Notes: generated from the letters alone by a model not told the origin. A stretch of DNA of 64,000 nucleotides from SIG440 sp045648175 (GCA_045648175.1 JAZRNN010000029.1:1-64000), one strand, 5' to 3'. Positions 34,345 to 44,365 are shown, counted from the stretch's first letter. Numbers and translations: made by a program.

Positions 34345-36891
34345 CTACCTTCCCGGATTTATTTCTTCCATATATTCAAGAAGTTTCTGCCACGCATCAT
34401 GATATGATTTTTTATAAAAAATATCAAGAGAATCTGCCTTCTTTTTTGTAAGTATATTTATTTCCTTTTCTGTTATTTTCATTTGACTTTTGGCATATCG
34501 TTTTGTCCAGCCAATATCTGTATGCAAATCACAGAAAAATCTATAAGTCGTAATTATTCCCGCACGAATAGTCTTTTTAACGTGTTCGTGTGTGAAACGT
34601 GAATGGTCAACACGATGAAGAACTTTTGCCCTGGGTTGAAGACCTATTCCGTATCCTGTCTGAAGCATTTTAAAGGCAAGAGCAGTTTCTTCACCTCCGG
34701 CATAATCGTTTCCGACTCTGCCATAGCACATTCTAAAGCCTCCAACCCTCCATATTGCAGACCTTCTTACACCATAATCTGCACCATAAGGAAACTCGAA
34801 TTGCTGACTGACTTCGCGGAAGGTGTTGCCCGAAATTTTAAACTGACTCCACAGACTCTCCCAGCCCTTTCGCAAAACCTTTGGTGTGGGGAATGGTCTG
34901 TCAAGAATTACCTGCCCACCAACAATTCCTACATGTGGATGGTATTTAAATCCGGCATAAATTTCTTCAAGCAGATAATAATCTGCTAAAACATCATCGT
35001 CCAAAAACAGAAGATACTCGCCCTTGGCATTCCACATTCCGCCATTTCGAGCATAAGAAAGCCCCTTCTGCGGAACCGCCATATATCTTATAAATTCTTC
35101 AAACTCTTTATATTTGCGTCGAAAATCTTCCACCGCCTCCCTTATACCCGAAGTTTGAGGCGCATTATCGACGATTATAATTTCATATTCCTTTTTACTC
35201 ATTGACTGACGAATTACCGACCATATTGCATCTATCAGCTTTTCACCACGCATATATGTGCATATTATTATGGAAATTTTCCTCTCATAGTCTTCCGGTT
35301 CATCAATCATTTTCTCAAGACCGTACAGAATTTTATTTTTTATCTTGGAGTCAGCAAGGTCAAACAATGTCTTTCCGTCCCCGACACGAAACCACCCGCA
35401 ATAGTCATCAAGCTCATGAAGTTCTGTTTTGTCGTTTGCCACTGCCTGTATATCAAAGTTCTCTGCCGGAGCTCCATTATCTGACATCAGCAAAGTTCCC
35501 GAAATGTTAACTTTAATTCCTTTAGTTGATACATTCTCGCCTTTTCCGAAATACGCGTAACAAACACACGAATATTTTTCAGGGAAAACAATGGTGTTTG
35601 CTTCATCACGTGTTAAAAGCATATGTCCCGCATCTTCTGCCGCCTTAATGAAATCTATATAATACCGATTGTTTGTATCTTCAGTCTCCACAATCCACAC
35701 AAGAGCAGACATATAAAAATCGCGTCTAAAATCATCCAGAACCATCAGCTTATACCGATTTTTGGTAATTCCCAGTTCTTTATCGTGCGCTGTAAGAGAA
35801 TCACCGTGAATTCTGTACAGATATATAGGCTTTTCTTCATCTGTGTGTTCAATTTTAAGTAGTGAATTCATTCTCATCCAATAATCATAGTCTTCTAAAT
35901 TAATTTTAAATTTAGAATAATCCTCAAGAATATATGCCGCACTCTTTCGATACATAAATGCTGCACCAATGGTGTTGTTTGCAAAAGTGTTAAGCGCCTC
36001 TGCGGATTTTGGAAGGCACACATTCCCTGAAAATAGAGGCTTTTCAAACCAGAAGTGCCCTCTTTTTATCTTTCCGTCCTTATTTATAAGACGCATATTT
36101 CCATAAACCATTGCAGTATCAGGCTTGCGCTGCAAATTTTCAACCAGAATTTTTACGCAGTCTGGTAGCATTATATTATCGGCACTGGTCCAGGTAAAAA
36201 ATTCACCCTTAGCTGCACGAAATCCCACCGAAAGCGCCGTCGGAAGCTTTTTATTCTCCTGATTAATAATTTTAATACGCTTGTCACGCCCAGCAAAAGA
36301 TTTTGCAATTTCTAAACTATTATCGGCTGAACCATCATTAACAATAATAAGTTCAAGGTTTTTATAACTTTGATTAAGCACTGATTCAATAGATTTTGCT
36401 AAAACAGTTGACCCATTATATACCGGCAAAACAACAGAAACTAGTCCCTTCTCACAAGGAACTTCAATCTTTGAAGACAAATTTTCAATAAGTTTATCGC
36501 GCTCTTTTTTGTATCTTTTAAATTTTGCCCGACACAACTGCTTCTTTCTGCTCTTATTATGGCTTACATTTTCACGAAACAACGCCTCGGTGATACCTTT
36601 GCGAAGAGTTACCGCCAAACCCATTCGTTTATAATCCGAAAGAACAAGAAGAGATCTTATAAACGAGATACCTGTCTTTTGCAAAATTTTTTCTATCTTA
36701 AGACCTGTCCTCCAAACATATGTTTCGTGAAGGTCAAGCTCCTCCTGCTTATGCTGATTTGCCTCAAACTGAATCTGCATAATTGCATTTTGGTCTGCCT
36801 CAATTCTCTCCTCCAGTTTTCTTTTTTCTTCTTGGAGAATTTCTATTTTTTTTTCTAATTCATTGTTTTGAGCATTGTTCAAACTATCCAT
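34345..36891 (-). CDS. Two-domain family 2 glycosyltransferase with coiled coil
   Basis: An 848-residue paralogue of the downstream gene with an extra N-terminal coiled coil (about 5-55, Glu/Lys/Leu heptads). GT2 domain one (about 145-400) has SVVLPVYNGS, NDGSADNS and TWTSADN; domain two (about 535-790) has SIIICTYMR, VDNAPQ, QKGLSYARNGG and LDDDV. The coiled coil may tether it to a partner or oligomerise it, as in some O-antigen polymerising complexes. It lies two bases downstream of the Wzt stop and eleven upstream of the second glycosyltransferase, so the three are co-transcribed. Confidence 0.88.
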   Translation of the reverse strand: MDSLNNAQNNELEKKIEILQEEKRKLEERIEADQNAIMQIQFEANQHKQEELDLHETYVWRTGLKIEKILQKTGISFIRSLLVLSDYKRMGLAVTLRKGITEALFRENVSHNKSRKKQLCRAKFKRYKKERDKLIENLSSKIEVPCEKGLVSVVLPVYNGSTVLAKSIESVLNQSYKNLELIIVNDGSADNSLEIAKSFAGRDKRIKIINQENKKLPTALSVGFRAAKGEFFTWTSADNIMLPDCVKILVENLQRKPDTAMVYGNMRLINKDGKIKRGHFWFEKPLFSGNVCLPKSAEALNTFANNTIGAAFMYRKSAAYILEDYSKFKINLEDYDYWMRMNSLLKIEHTDEEKPIYLYRIHGDSLTAHDKELGITKNRYKLMVLDDFRRDFYMSALVWIVETEDTNNRYYIDFIKAAEDAGHMLLTRDEANTIVFPEKYSCVCYAYFGKGENVSTKGIKVNISGTLLMSDNGAPAENFDIQAVANDKTELHELDDYCGWFRVGDGKTLFDLADSKIKNKILYGLEKMIDEPEDYERKISIIICTYMRGEKLIDAIWSVIRQSMSKKEYEIIIVDNAPQTSGIREAVEDFRRKYKEFEEFIRYMAVPQKGLSYARNGGMWNAKGEYLLFLDDDVLADYYLLEEIYAGFKYHPHVGIVGGQVILDRPFPTPKVLRKGWESLWSQFKISGNTFREVSQQFEFPYGADYGVRRSAIWRVGGFRMCYGRVGNDYAGGEETALAFKMLQTGYGIGLQPRAKVLHRVDHSRFTHEHVKKTIRAGIITTYRFFCDLHTDIGWTKRYAKSQMKITEKEINILTKKKADSLDIFYKKSYHDAWQKLLEYMEEINPGR

Positions 36892-36892
36892 T

Positions 36893-38134
36893 TTATTCTC
36901 CTACGGTGATTTCTGATGGGACCTTTAAAACACCGAAATATTCCTTGTCACACATAATTTTTATATAAGCCGCGCCTTCAATATAATCATAATAAGAAAT
37001 AGGCAGCGTATGACGCATCTCAAGCCCCGATGTAAGGGTATATTCACCCACGTTAAGATATGCGGGAAATGTAATTTTTACAATATTTCTCCCTGTTCTT
37101 TTAAATCGCATATCATAGTCGTGTAATGCCGCAACCATAAGGTCTACGCCGTTTTTATCCTTAAGTGAAATAGCCAGTCCGGTAGTTGAAAGATCAGCAT
37201 CACTTGGGACATCCACCACTGTTTCTACCGTAATCGTATCTCCTGAGAAAAAAACCTCTGTTTCTTTCTCCCCTTTTGATACTCTTACATTTTTTATGCA
37301 GCCTATTTTTGAACCAAAGCGATTTATTTCATTAAATTCCTTTTCCTGCTCAAGAAGTTCTTCGGTCTTTTTATTAAAGCCTTTTACGCACGCCTCGGCA
37401 TCTGTTTCGTTGCTTGTTATAAATTCCATATATTTGGAAGTTACCTCGTTGACATCTCCGTCCATAATAAGTTTACCGCTATCCAACCAAATTGCTCTAT
37501 CACAAAAACGACGCACAGCATCAACATCGTGGCTTACAAAAAGAATGGTTTTTCCTTTTTCTTTAAGCTCTTCAAATTTATTATAGCATTTTGCCTGAAA
37601 ACGATAATCACCCACAGCCAATGCCTCATCTACAATAAGTATGTCTGGGTCTGTATTTATAGCAACGGCAAAAGCAAGCCGTACAAACATACCACTGGAG
37701 TAGTTTTTTACCGGACGATTTATAAATTCACCTATTTCTGCAAATTCGGCAATTTCATCCACCTTTTTATCAACATCTTCTTTTTTCATCCCCATTATCG
37801 TTCCGTTAAGATATATATTTTCAATACCTGTGTATTCGGGATTAAAACCTGTTCCAAGCTCCAAAAGAGCAGAAACAGTTCCTTTCATAATCTTTTCTCC
37901 GTACGTCTGATTAATTACGCCGGTAAGAATTTTTAAAAGTGTGGATTTCCCCGAGCCGTTTTTTCCTATGACTCCTACTGTTTCGCCCTTTTCTATCGAA
38001 AAGTTGACGTCAGAAAGAGCATAAAATTCCTGTATTTTATCCTTGTATTTTTTAGGAAAGAGAGACTCTTTTATACGGTCTCCGGGTTTGTCATATATTT
38101 TGTATATTTTTGTTAGGTTTTTTACTTCAATCAT
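36893..38134 (-). CDS. wzt: Polysaccharide ABC exporter ATPase (Wzt type)
   Basis: ATP-binding subunit of an export system for cell-surface glycans (also similar to TagH). The 413 residues comprise an ABC domain (about 1-240): Walker A GKNGSGKST, signature YSSGM, Walker B ILIVDEALAVGD. A C-terminal Wzt_C-like beta-sandwich (about 270-410) may recognise the capped glycan. Its permease partner (Wzm/TagG) is not next to it or anywhere in the window. The ribosome site GAGGGA (38148-38143) lies in the 3' arm of a short AGTCC/GGACT hairpin, which might damp translation. Confidence 0.9.
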   Translation of the reverse strand: MIEVKNLTKIYKIYDKPGDRIKESLFPKKYKDKIQEFYALSDVNFSIEKGETVGVIGKNGSGKSTLLKILTGVINQTYGEKIMKGTVSALLELGTGFNPEYTGIENIYLNGTIMGMKKEDVDKKVDEIAEFAEIGEFINRPVKNYSSGMFVRLAFAVAINTDPDILIVDEALAVGDYRFQAKCYNKFEELKEKGKTILFVSHDVDAVRRFCDRAIWLDSGKLIMDGDVNEVTSKYMEFITSNETDAEACVKGFNKKTEELLEQEKEFNEINRFGSKIGCIKNVRVSKGEKETEVFFSGDTITVETVVDVPSDADLSTTGLAISLKDKNGVDLMVAALHDYDMRFKRTGRNIVKITFPAYLNVGEYTLTSGLEMRHTLPISYYDYIEGAAYIKIMCDKEYFGVLKVPSEITVGE

Positions 38135-38177
38135 TTTAGTCCCTCACTTTTGGACTTTTTCTTTTTTAAATTATGCA

Positions 38178-38199
38178 AAAAGGGCATTAATGCCCTTTT
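38178..38199 (-). terminator. Terminator at the end of folA
   Basis: A 22-base perfect palindrome (38178-38199) with a T run on the minus strand overlaps the folA stop codon. It separates the dnaN-folA unit from the wzt unit. Confidence 0.75.
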
Positions 38200-38692
38200 A
38201 TATATTTTTCTTATAGGTAACAAAAGTTATGTATATCCCTTTTTCTGTTTTTACCATTTCTTCGCACGCAATATACCAATTATCTAATTCATCAAAATTT
38301 ACTAAGAATCTGTCTGCGTCATATTCTTTGTCAATTTTAGTAATAAAAGCGGTATCGGCATAGTCCACCGAATTACGATACACTGCCTCACCACCAATGA
38401 AGAATATTTTATCATCGCTGTAATCTTTTTGAGCTGTTTTTATCGCATCTTCCATACAGGAACAAACAGTTACACCCTCAGGCTTAAAGGTTTTGTCACT
38501 TGTAAGAACAATATTAAGGCGTTTGGGTAATGGTTTTTGATTGGGAAAAGACAAAAAAGTATTTTTACCCATAATAACTGCCGACCCTGTAGTCTTTTCT
38601 CTGAAAAATTTCATATCTTCGGGGATATTGACAAGCAAATCATTGTCTTTTCCTATTCCCCAATTAATATCAGCCGCTGCAATAATATTCAT
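38198..38692 (-). CDS. folA: Dihydrofolate reductase
   Basis: Regenerates tetrahydrofolate with NADPH after thymidylate synthesis. The 164-residue protein has NWGIGKDNDLLVNIPEDMKFF (starting near residue 9; the Asp is catalytic), VIMGKNTFLSF (about 39-49), and FFIGGEAVY (about 96-104). It lies 13 bases downstream of thyA, a usual pairing of partner enzymes. Confidence 0.95.
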   Translation of the reverse strand: MNIIAAADINWGIGKDNDLLVNIPEDMKFFREKTTGSAVIMGKNTFLSFPNQKPLPKRLNIVLTSDKTFKPEGVTVCSCMEDAIKTAQKDYSDDKIFFIGGEAVYRNSVDYADTAFITKIDKEYDADRFLVNFDELDNWYIACEEMVKTEKGIYITFVTYKKNI

Positions 38693-38705
38693 AAAAAGTC
38701 ACCTC

Positions 38706-39536
38706 TTAAACAGCAACCGGAATGTTTTTTACCTGCTCTCCGGTTTTATAATTTTCCAGAACAAAGTCATCTACCGTAAAATCATAGAAATTCGTTATAT
38801 CTTTGTTTATAATCAGCTTTGGAGCTTCAAACTGCTCCCTCTTTATAAGGTCTTTAATGATAGGAACGTGTCTGTCATATATATGAGCATCCGCAATTAC
38901 ATGAACAAACTCCCCTACCTGCAATCCGCTTACCTGAGCAAACATATGAACAAGTGCCGCATACTGAGAAACATTCCATCCGTTTGCCGCCAGAATATCC
39001 TGCGAACGCTGATTAAGAATTGCATTCAGGGTATTGCCGGTAACATTGAATGTCATACTGTATGCACAAGGATAAAGATTCATTTCATTTAAATCCTGAT
39101 GAACATAAATGTTTGTCATAATTCTGCGGCTGTGGGGATTATTTTTTAAATCATAAATAACCCTGTCAACCTGGTCAAATTCACCTTCAGGATATTTATG
39201 TTTAACACTCATCTGATATCCGTAGGCTTTACCTATTGAACCATCTTCATCAGCCCAGCTGTCCCAGATATGACTGCTTAAATCATTTATATTGTTTGAT
39301 TTTTTTTGCCATATCCACAGAATTTCATCAATTGCACTCTTTAAATATGTGGGGCGCAAAGTCAAAATTGGAAATTCTTCGGCTAAGTTATATCTGTTAA
39401 CAACACCAAATTTTTTTATGGTATGAGCAGGAGTTCCGTCTTCCCATCTGGGACGGACCTGTGTCTCTTCATCCGACCAGCCATTTTCTATTATATCTTT
39501 GCACATATTTACAAAGATTTTATCTGCTTTGCTCAT
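38706..39536 (-). CDS. thyA: Thymidylate synthase (ThyA)
   Basis: Methylates dUMP to dTMP using methylene-tetrahydrofolate. The 276-residue protein has the catalytic Cys in LYPCAYSMTFN (about 156), QRSQDILAANGWNVSQYA (about 176-193) and HIYDRHV. The active-site Cys context reads P-C-A rather than the commoner P-C-H. The RSQD motif is intact. It lies 28 bases downstream of gyrB and is coupled to folA. Confidence 0.93.
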   Translation of the reverse strand: MSKADKIFVNMCKDIIENGWSDEETQVRPRWEDGTPAHTIKKFGVVNRYNLAEEFPILTLRPTYLKSAIDEILWIWQKKSNNINDLSSHIWDSWADEDGSIGKAYGYQMSVKHKYPEGEFDQVDRVIYDLKNNPHSRRIMTNIYVHQDLNEMNLYPCAYSMTFNVTGNTLNAILNQRSQDILAANGWNVSQYAALVHMFAQVSGLQVGEFVHVIADAHIYDRHVPIIKDLIKREQFEAPKLIINKDITNFYDFTVDDFVLENYKTGEQVKNIPVAV

Positions 39537-39564
39537 TGTTATTCACCTTATTTCAAGATATATT

Positions 39565-41496
39565 TTAAATATCAAGATTTACAACTGATTTTGAATGTTC
39601 TTCTATAAACTCACGTCTGGGCTCAACCTTATCACCCATAAGAATTGTAAATATTTCATCAGCACGTCTTGCATCCTCAAGGTCAACACGCAGCATAATC
39701 CTTCTTTCGGGATCCATTGTTGTCTCCCAAAGCTGCTCTGGGTTCATTTCACCAAGACCCTTATATCTCTGGATTGATGCATCCGGAATTTGTTCGAGTG
39801 CTTCCTTTAAATCATCATCGTTATATGCATAAATTACTTTTTTTCCTTTGTAAACCTTATAAAGAGGAGGCTGCGCAATATAAACGTGACCTTCTCTGAT
39901 AAGAGGTTCCATATAACGGAAGAAGAATGTTAAAAGAAGTGTTCGTATATGAGCACCATCAACATCGGCATCGGCCATAATTACAACCTTGCCGTATCTT
40001 ATTTTGGAAACATCAAAGTCAGGACCTATTCCGGCACCTATTGCTGTAATTACCGGAAGGAGTTTTTCATTGCTAAAAACCTTATCAATACGGGATTTTT
40101 CAACATTCAGCATTTTTCCCCAAAGAGGAAGAATAGCCTGAAAACGTCTGTCACGACCTTGCTTAGCACTACCACCCGCAGAATCACCTTCGACGATATA
40201 TATTTCTGTAAATTCAGTATCTCTTGATGAACAGTCAGCAAGCTTACCAGGAAGAGTACTGCTTTCAAGTGCTGACTTTCTTCTCGTACTATCTCTTGCC
40301 CTTTTTGCAGCCTCTCTTGCGCGGGATGCTGTCATTGCTTTATCAACAACAATCTTTGCAACTGCAGGATTTTCTTCAAAGAACTCGGAAAGCTTTTCAT
40401 TCACCATTTTCTCAACAATTGTCCTGATTTCACTGTTTCCAAGCTTGGTTTTTGTCTGTCCTTCAAACTGAGCTTCGGTAACCTTCACCGATATTACACA
40501 AGCTATACCCTCACGGGTATCTTCACCTTTGAGATTTTCTTCATTATCCTTAAGCAGTTTATGCGATCTTGCATAATCGTTTATAACCTTGGTCAAAGCC
40601 GCTTTAAATCCCGTTTCGTGTGTTCCGCCTTCGGTTGTATTTATATTATTTGCAAAACTCATTATGTCTTCAGTATAACTGTCATTATACTGAATTGCAA
40701 TTTCTGCTTCTGAATTTTCACGAATAGAATTTACGTAAATTACACCTTCATGAATTGCTGTTTTATTCCTGTTTAAATATTCAACATATTCTTTAATACC
40801 ACCTTCATAATGAAGAACATCTTTTCTTTCAATACCTTTTTCGTTGGTTCTTTCATCAGATAGAACAATCCTTACTCCCGCATTAAGAAAAGCTTGTTCA
40901 CGAAGTCTTTTAAGAAGTATATCATAATCATAAACAAGATCTTCAAATATTTCATAATCGGGTTTAAAGTGTACAAAGGTACCCGTTTTATCGGTTTTTC
41001 CTATAACCTTCAGCTCGTTAAGTTTTGTTCCACGCTGGTATTTTTGATAATAAATATTTGAACCATCACATATTTCAACTTCAAGATATTCAGAAAGGGC
41101 ATTAACAACAGACGCACCAACACCATGAAGACCGCCTGATACCTTGTATCCGCCACCGCCAAACTTACCGCCTGCGTGAAGAACAGTAAATACAACTTCA
41201 ACTGCAGGAAGACCGGTCTGTGCTTGAATACCAACAGGTATACCACGGCCGTCATCACGAACTGTTATAGAATTATCTTCTTTAATGGTTACCTGTATTT
41301 CTTTACAATATCCCGCAAGGGCTTCATCAATTGAGTTATCAACAATTTCATATACAAGGTGATGAAGACCGCGTGAAGTTGTTGAACCAATATACATACC
41401 AGGTCTCTTTCTTACCGCCTCAAGTCCTTCTAAAACCTGAATATTACTTTCGTCATAAGAATTTTCAACAGGTACATTTGTGATACTATCTCCCAT
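39565..41496 (-). CDS. gyrB: DNA gyrase subunit B
   Basis: ATPase and TOPRIM subunit of gyrase, which introduces negative supercoils. The 643 residues are standard for Firmicutes. Motifs are GHKL ATPase EIVDNSIDEALAG (about 50-62), DDGRGIPVG, GGLHGVGASVVNALS, TOPRIM EGDSAGGSAKQGRDR (about 434-448), DADVDGAHI, and the C-terminal QRYKGLGEMNPEQLW. It follows remB by 67 bases. gyrA is not in the window. Confidence 0.97.
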   Translation of the reverse strand: MGDSITNVPVENSYDESNIQVLEGLEAVRKRPGMYIGSTTSRGLHHLVYEIVDNSIDEALAGYCKEIQVTIKEDNSITVRDDGRGIPVGIQAQTGLPAVEVVFTVLHAGGKFGGGGYKVSGGLHGVGASVVNALSEYLEVEICDGSNIYYQKYQRGTKLNELKVIGKTDKTGTFVHFKPDYEIFEDLVYDYDILLKRLREQAFLNAGVRIVLSDERTNEKGIERKDVLHYEGGIKEYVEYLNRNKTAIHEGVIYVNSIRENSEAEIAIQYNDSYTEDIMSFANNINTTEGGTHETGFKAALTKVINDYARSHKLLKDNEENLKGEDTREGIACVISVKVTEAQFEGQTKTKLGNSEIRTIVEKMVNEKLSEFFEENPAVAKIVVDKAMTASRAREAAKRARDSTRRKSALESSTLPGKLADCSSRDTEFTEIYIVEGDSAGGSAKQGRDRRFQAILPLWGKMLNVEKSRIDKVFSNEKLLPVITAIGAGIGPDFDVSKIRYGKVVIMADADVDGAHIRTLLLTFFFRYMEPLIREGHVYIAQPPLYKVYKGKKVIYAYNDDDLKEALEQIPDASIQRYKGLGEMNPEQLWETTMDPERRIMLRVDLEDARRADEIFTILMGDKVEPRREFIEEHSKSVVNLDI

Positions 41497-41563
41497 AATA
41501 TTTAACCTTTACCTTTCTGTCTCAATTAAATTGAGTAGTTTTTTGGTATTTTAAAAACTAAAA

Positions 41564-41824
41564 TTAAATTTCCTTGTATTTTTTTATTCTTCCCGCCAGA
41601 GCTTTAGTAGAAATGTTAGTTATATAAATAACCGATTGGCCGTTTTCTTCACAAACAACAAAAGATTTTGGAATTTCTTCAGAAACATTTCTCACAAAAC
41701 CTTCTTCTTCAACAATTTTTAAAAATTCTTTTGAATATTTTGATATTGATGTGCTTTCTAAATCAAGAATTGATATTATATTCTTTGTATTTACAACGGT
41801 GTCGCTGCCTAAATGCAAGTACAT
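41564..41824 (-). CDS. remB: RemB/YaaB-type extracellular matrix regulator (DUF370)
   Basis: An 86-residue protein of the DUF370 group. The start MYLHLGSDTVVNTKNII matches Bacillus subtilis RemB (YaaB), which also sits between recF and gyrB. RemB has been linked to biofilm matrix gene control with RemA. Its start overlaps the recF stop by 16 bases, so translation is coupled. Its position strengthens the identification more than the short sequence does. Confidence 0.85.
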   Translation of the reverse strand: MYLHLGSDTVVNTKNIISILDLESTSISKYSKEFLKIVEEEGFVRNVSEEIPKSFVVCEENGQSVIYITNISTKALAGRIKKYKEI

Positions 41825-42915
41825 TCCTTCATACTTCCTTTTTCTATTTTAAAAAATTTGCCAGCCTGCATATTAATAAATTTTTCTCTGTCTGTACATG
41901 TAATGAAAATCTGCATGTTCTTTAATTTATTAATTACATAATCCTGACGAATACTGTCAAGTTCGCTCATTATATCATCAAGAAGAAGAACAGGATATTC
42001 CCCTATTTCTTCATAAAAAAGCTCTACCTCTGCAATTTTTTGAACAAGAACAGCTGTTTTTTGTTGACCCTGAGACCCAAAAAGTTTTAAATCCTTTTCA
42101 TTTATTTTAAATTCTATATCATCACGATGTGGTCCTAAAATACTTTCTCGGTATTTTAATTCTCTTTTAAAAATATCTTTTGATTTTTCAACTAAAATAT
42201 TTTTTATATCATTATTATTTTTTTCATCAATATTTAAATTACAAGAAATATAGTTCATTTCAAGTTTTTCTTTTCCATCAGATATATCAAGCTGAATTTT
42301 TTGAGCGATTTTTTCTATCTTTTTTATATATTCATATCTTATTTTAATAATATATGAGGATAAATCAATTATCTTTTCATTTATAACGTCAAGAAGAATT
42401 CTATCAATTTTATCTTCTTTTAAAAGATTATTTTTCTGTTCGATCAATTTTTTAAAATCAGAAAGTGCTGCAACATATCCAATTTTTAACTGACTTATCA
42501 TAACATCAATATTTTTACGGCGTTTTTTGGGACCCTCACGTATAAGACTCAAATATTCAGGTCCAAAAAATACCACATTAAACTTACCAACAAGTTCGCT
42601 GTTTTTTGATATTGGTATTTCATTTATAAAAATTTTTTTCTTTTTTGATTTTTCCAGTTTTATTTCTCCTAAAGTATTATTTTCTTTAGAAATAAAATTC
42701 ATTGAAAGTTCCGCAAAATCCTCTCCGAATTTTATCATTTCATAATCTTTTGAAGCTTTGTTGGACTTTCCTAAAGAAAACATATATATTCCTTCAAGAA
42801 TATTTGTCTTTCCCTGAGCATTATTGCCGTATATTATATTTAATTTATCATGAAATTCAAATTTTTCATTTTCATAATTTCTAAAATTTTTAAAATATAT
42901 ATTTTTTACAATCAT
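41809..42915 (-). CDS. recF: DNA replication and repair protein RecF
   Basis: SMC-like ATPase that helps RecOR load RecA at gaps. The 368 residues have Walker A YGNNAQGKTN (about 29-38), the ABC signature LFGSQGQQKT (about 268-277), and Walker B YPVLLLDDIMSELD (about 298-311). It overlaps dnaN by one base (TAATG) and remB by 16. The gene is strongly AT-rich, with long A/T runs. Confidence 0.95.
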   Translation of the reverse strand: MIVKNIYFKNFRNYENEKFEFHDKLNIIYGNNAQGKTNILEGIYMFSLGKSNKASKDYEMIKFGEDFAELSMNFISKENNTLGEIKLEKSKKKKIFINEIPISKNSELVGKFNVVFFGPEYLSLIREGPKKRRKNIDVMISQLKIGYVAALSDFKKLIEQKNNLLKEDKIDRILLDVINEKIIDLSSYIIKIRYEYIKKIEKIAQKIQLDISDGKEKLEMNYISCNLNIDEKNNNDIKNILVEKSKDIFKRELKYRESILGPHRDDIEFKINEKDLKLFGSQGQQKTAVLVQKIAEVELFYEEIGEYPVLLLDDIMSELDSIRQDYVINKLKNMQIFITCTDREKFINMQAGKFFKIEKGSMKECTCI

Positions 42916-44021
42916 TATTTAAGCTTTCTTGGAAGAAGAAGATATAAATATTTATCTCCTTCAAGAGGTCTTATAATCATAGGATTTATGTTCTTTTTAA
43001 AGTTTATTTTTACTGTTTCATCATCACAGGCTCTCAACACATCAAGAAGAAATTCATTGAAAAAACCAATTTCTAAATTTGCATCTCCTGTTTCAACACT
43101 TATATTATCATCTACATTACCAATAATAGTTTCGCAGGATACATTAATATTGTTATCCATAATTTTGAGTTTTACCGGAGCATCATTCGAGTTTCCGTTT
43201 ATAATGAGCGATGCACGGTAAACACTGTCAAAAAATTCTCCTAAAGGACATATTAATTCTATTTCACCGTCCTGATAAACAGCACTCTCATATTTTAAAT
43301 ATTCTCCTTCTATAAGACGTGTAACAATCTTATAATTTTCAAATGTAAATACAGCATTTTTTGATGTGCAATTAATTTCAACTATATCATCGCCATCTTT
43401 AATAATTTTATTTAACTCACCCAAAGTTTTAGAAGGCACGATAAATCTTTTACTTTCATAGGTTGAGTCAAGATGATAGGTTCTTATCGCAAGTTTAAAG
43501 CTGTCTGTTGCAACCATTTTAATAATATCATCTTTAATATCAATAAGACAACCTTTTAAAACAGGCTTATTATCACTAAGTGATGTACAGAATATTGTTT
43601 TTGAAATCATTTCCTTAAGGGAATTACTTTTCACTTTTATAGAATATTCTTTATCAACATGCGGAAGCTCAGGAAAATCAGCAGGATTAAGACCCATTAT
43701 TTCAAATTTAGCATTTCCGCTTTTTATAGTACAGAAATTAATTTCGTTAGTTTCAATATATACTTCTTCGGAAGGGAGGTTTTTAATGATGTTTCCAAGC
43801 ATTCTTGCATTAAGAACTGTCTGACCGGGTTTTATAACGCGACCTTCTATTTTTGCTTCTATTCCCATTTCCATATCATTTGAAACGAAGGTAATAATTC
43901 CTTCAATATCTGCTTTTATAAGAATTCCTTCAAGGATTGGAAAATTAGAATGTGTAGAAACCGCTTTTGATACAGAACTTATTGCATCATTAATTATATT
44001 TTTACTACAAATAATATTCAT
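42915..44021 (-). CDS. dnaN: DNA polymerase III beta sliding clamp
   Basis: Ring-shaped processivity factor for the polymerase. The 368 residues form three clamp repeats; visible pieces are the N-terminal MNIICSKNIINDAI, DSFKLAIRTY and the C-terminal PMIIRPLEGDKYLYLLLPRK, as in other Firmicute clamps. The ribosome site AAAGGGG lies about 12 bases before ATG 44021. In most bacteria dnaA lies directly upstream; here it is replaced by a 462-base AT-rich gap followed by a ferredoxin gene. Confidence 0.96.
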   Translation of the reverse strand: MNIICSKNIINDAISSVSKAVSTHSNFPILEGILIKADIEGIITFVSNDMEMGIEAKIEGRVIKPGQTVLNARMLGNIIKNLPSEEVYIETNEINFCTIKSGNAKFEIMGLNPADFPELPHVDKEYSIKVKSNSLKEMISKTIFCTSLSDNKPVLKGCLIDIKDDIIKMVATDSFKLAIRTYHLDSTYESKRFIVPSKTLGELNKIIKDGDDIVEINCTSKNAVFTFENYKIVTRLIEGEYLKYESAVYQDGEIELICPLGEFFDSVYRASLIINGNSNDAPVKLKIMDNNINVSCETIIGNVDDNISVETGDANLEIGFFNEFLLDVLRACDDETVKINFKKNINPMIIRPLEGDKYLYLLLPRKLK

Positions 44022-44075
44022 TTTTTAGATAAACCCCTTTCTCCGATAAAATAATTATCCTTTTCACCCGATTTT

Positions 44076-44104
44076 ATTATAACATATGTGGGTAATAAAA
44101 TCAA
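44076..44104 (-). promoter_or_regulatory. dnaN promoter with DnaA-box-like spacer
   Basis: On the minus strand TTGATT (44104-44099), a 17-base spacer and TATAAT (44081-44076). A DnaA-box-like TTACCCACA (44095-44087) lies within the spacer. Confidence 0.7.
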
Positions 44105-44365
44105 TCCTTTTTTGCGTTTTACGAAGGGTTTTTTTATCAAAAATAAATATTTTACTTATATTTATTAATATATTTATTTTTTAAGTAGTAGTTGTAGTAG
44201 TAGGACATGTTTAAAGTGTTTAAAACTCTTAAAAGTGTAGTAATTATAATGATTTTTATAATAAAAAAGGATGTTTATAAATATAAATAATTATAAACAT
44301 TTTTCACAAAAAAGAAAATTTTTAATTTTATTAACATTTAAAATATATGTTAATTTGATTAATTA

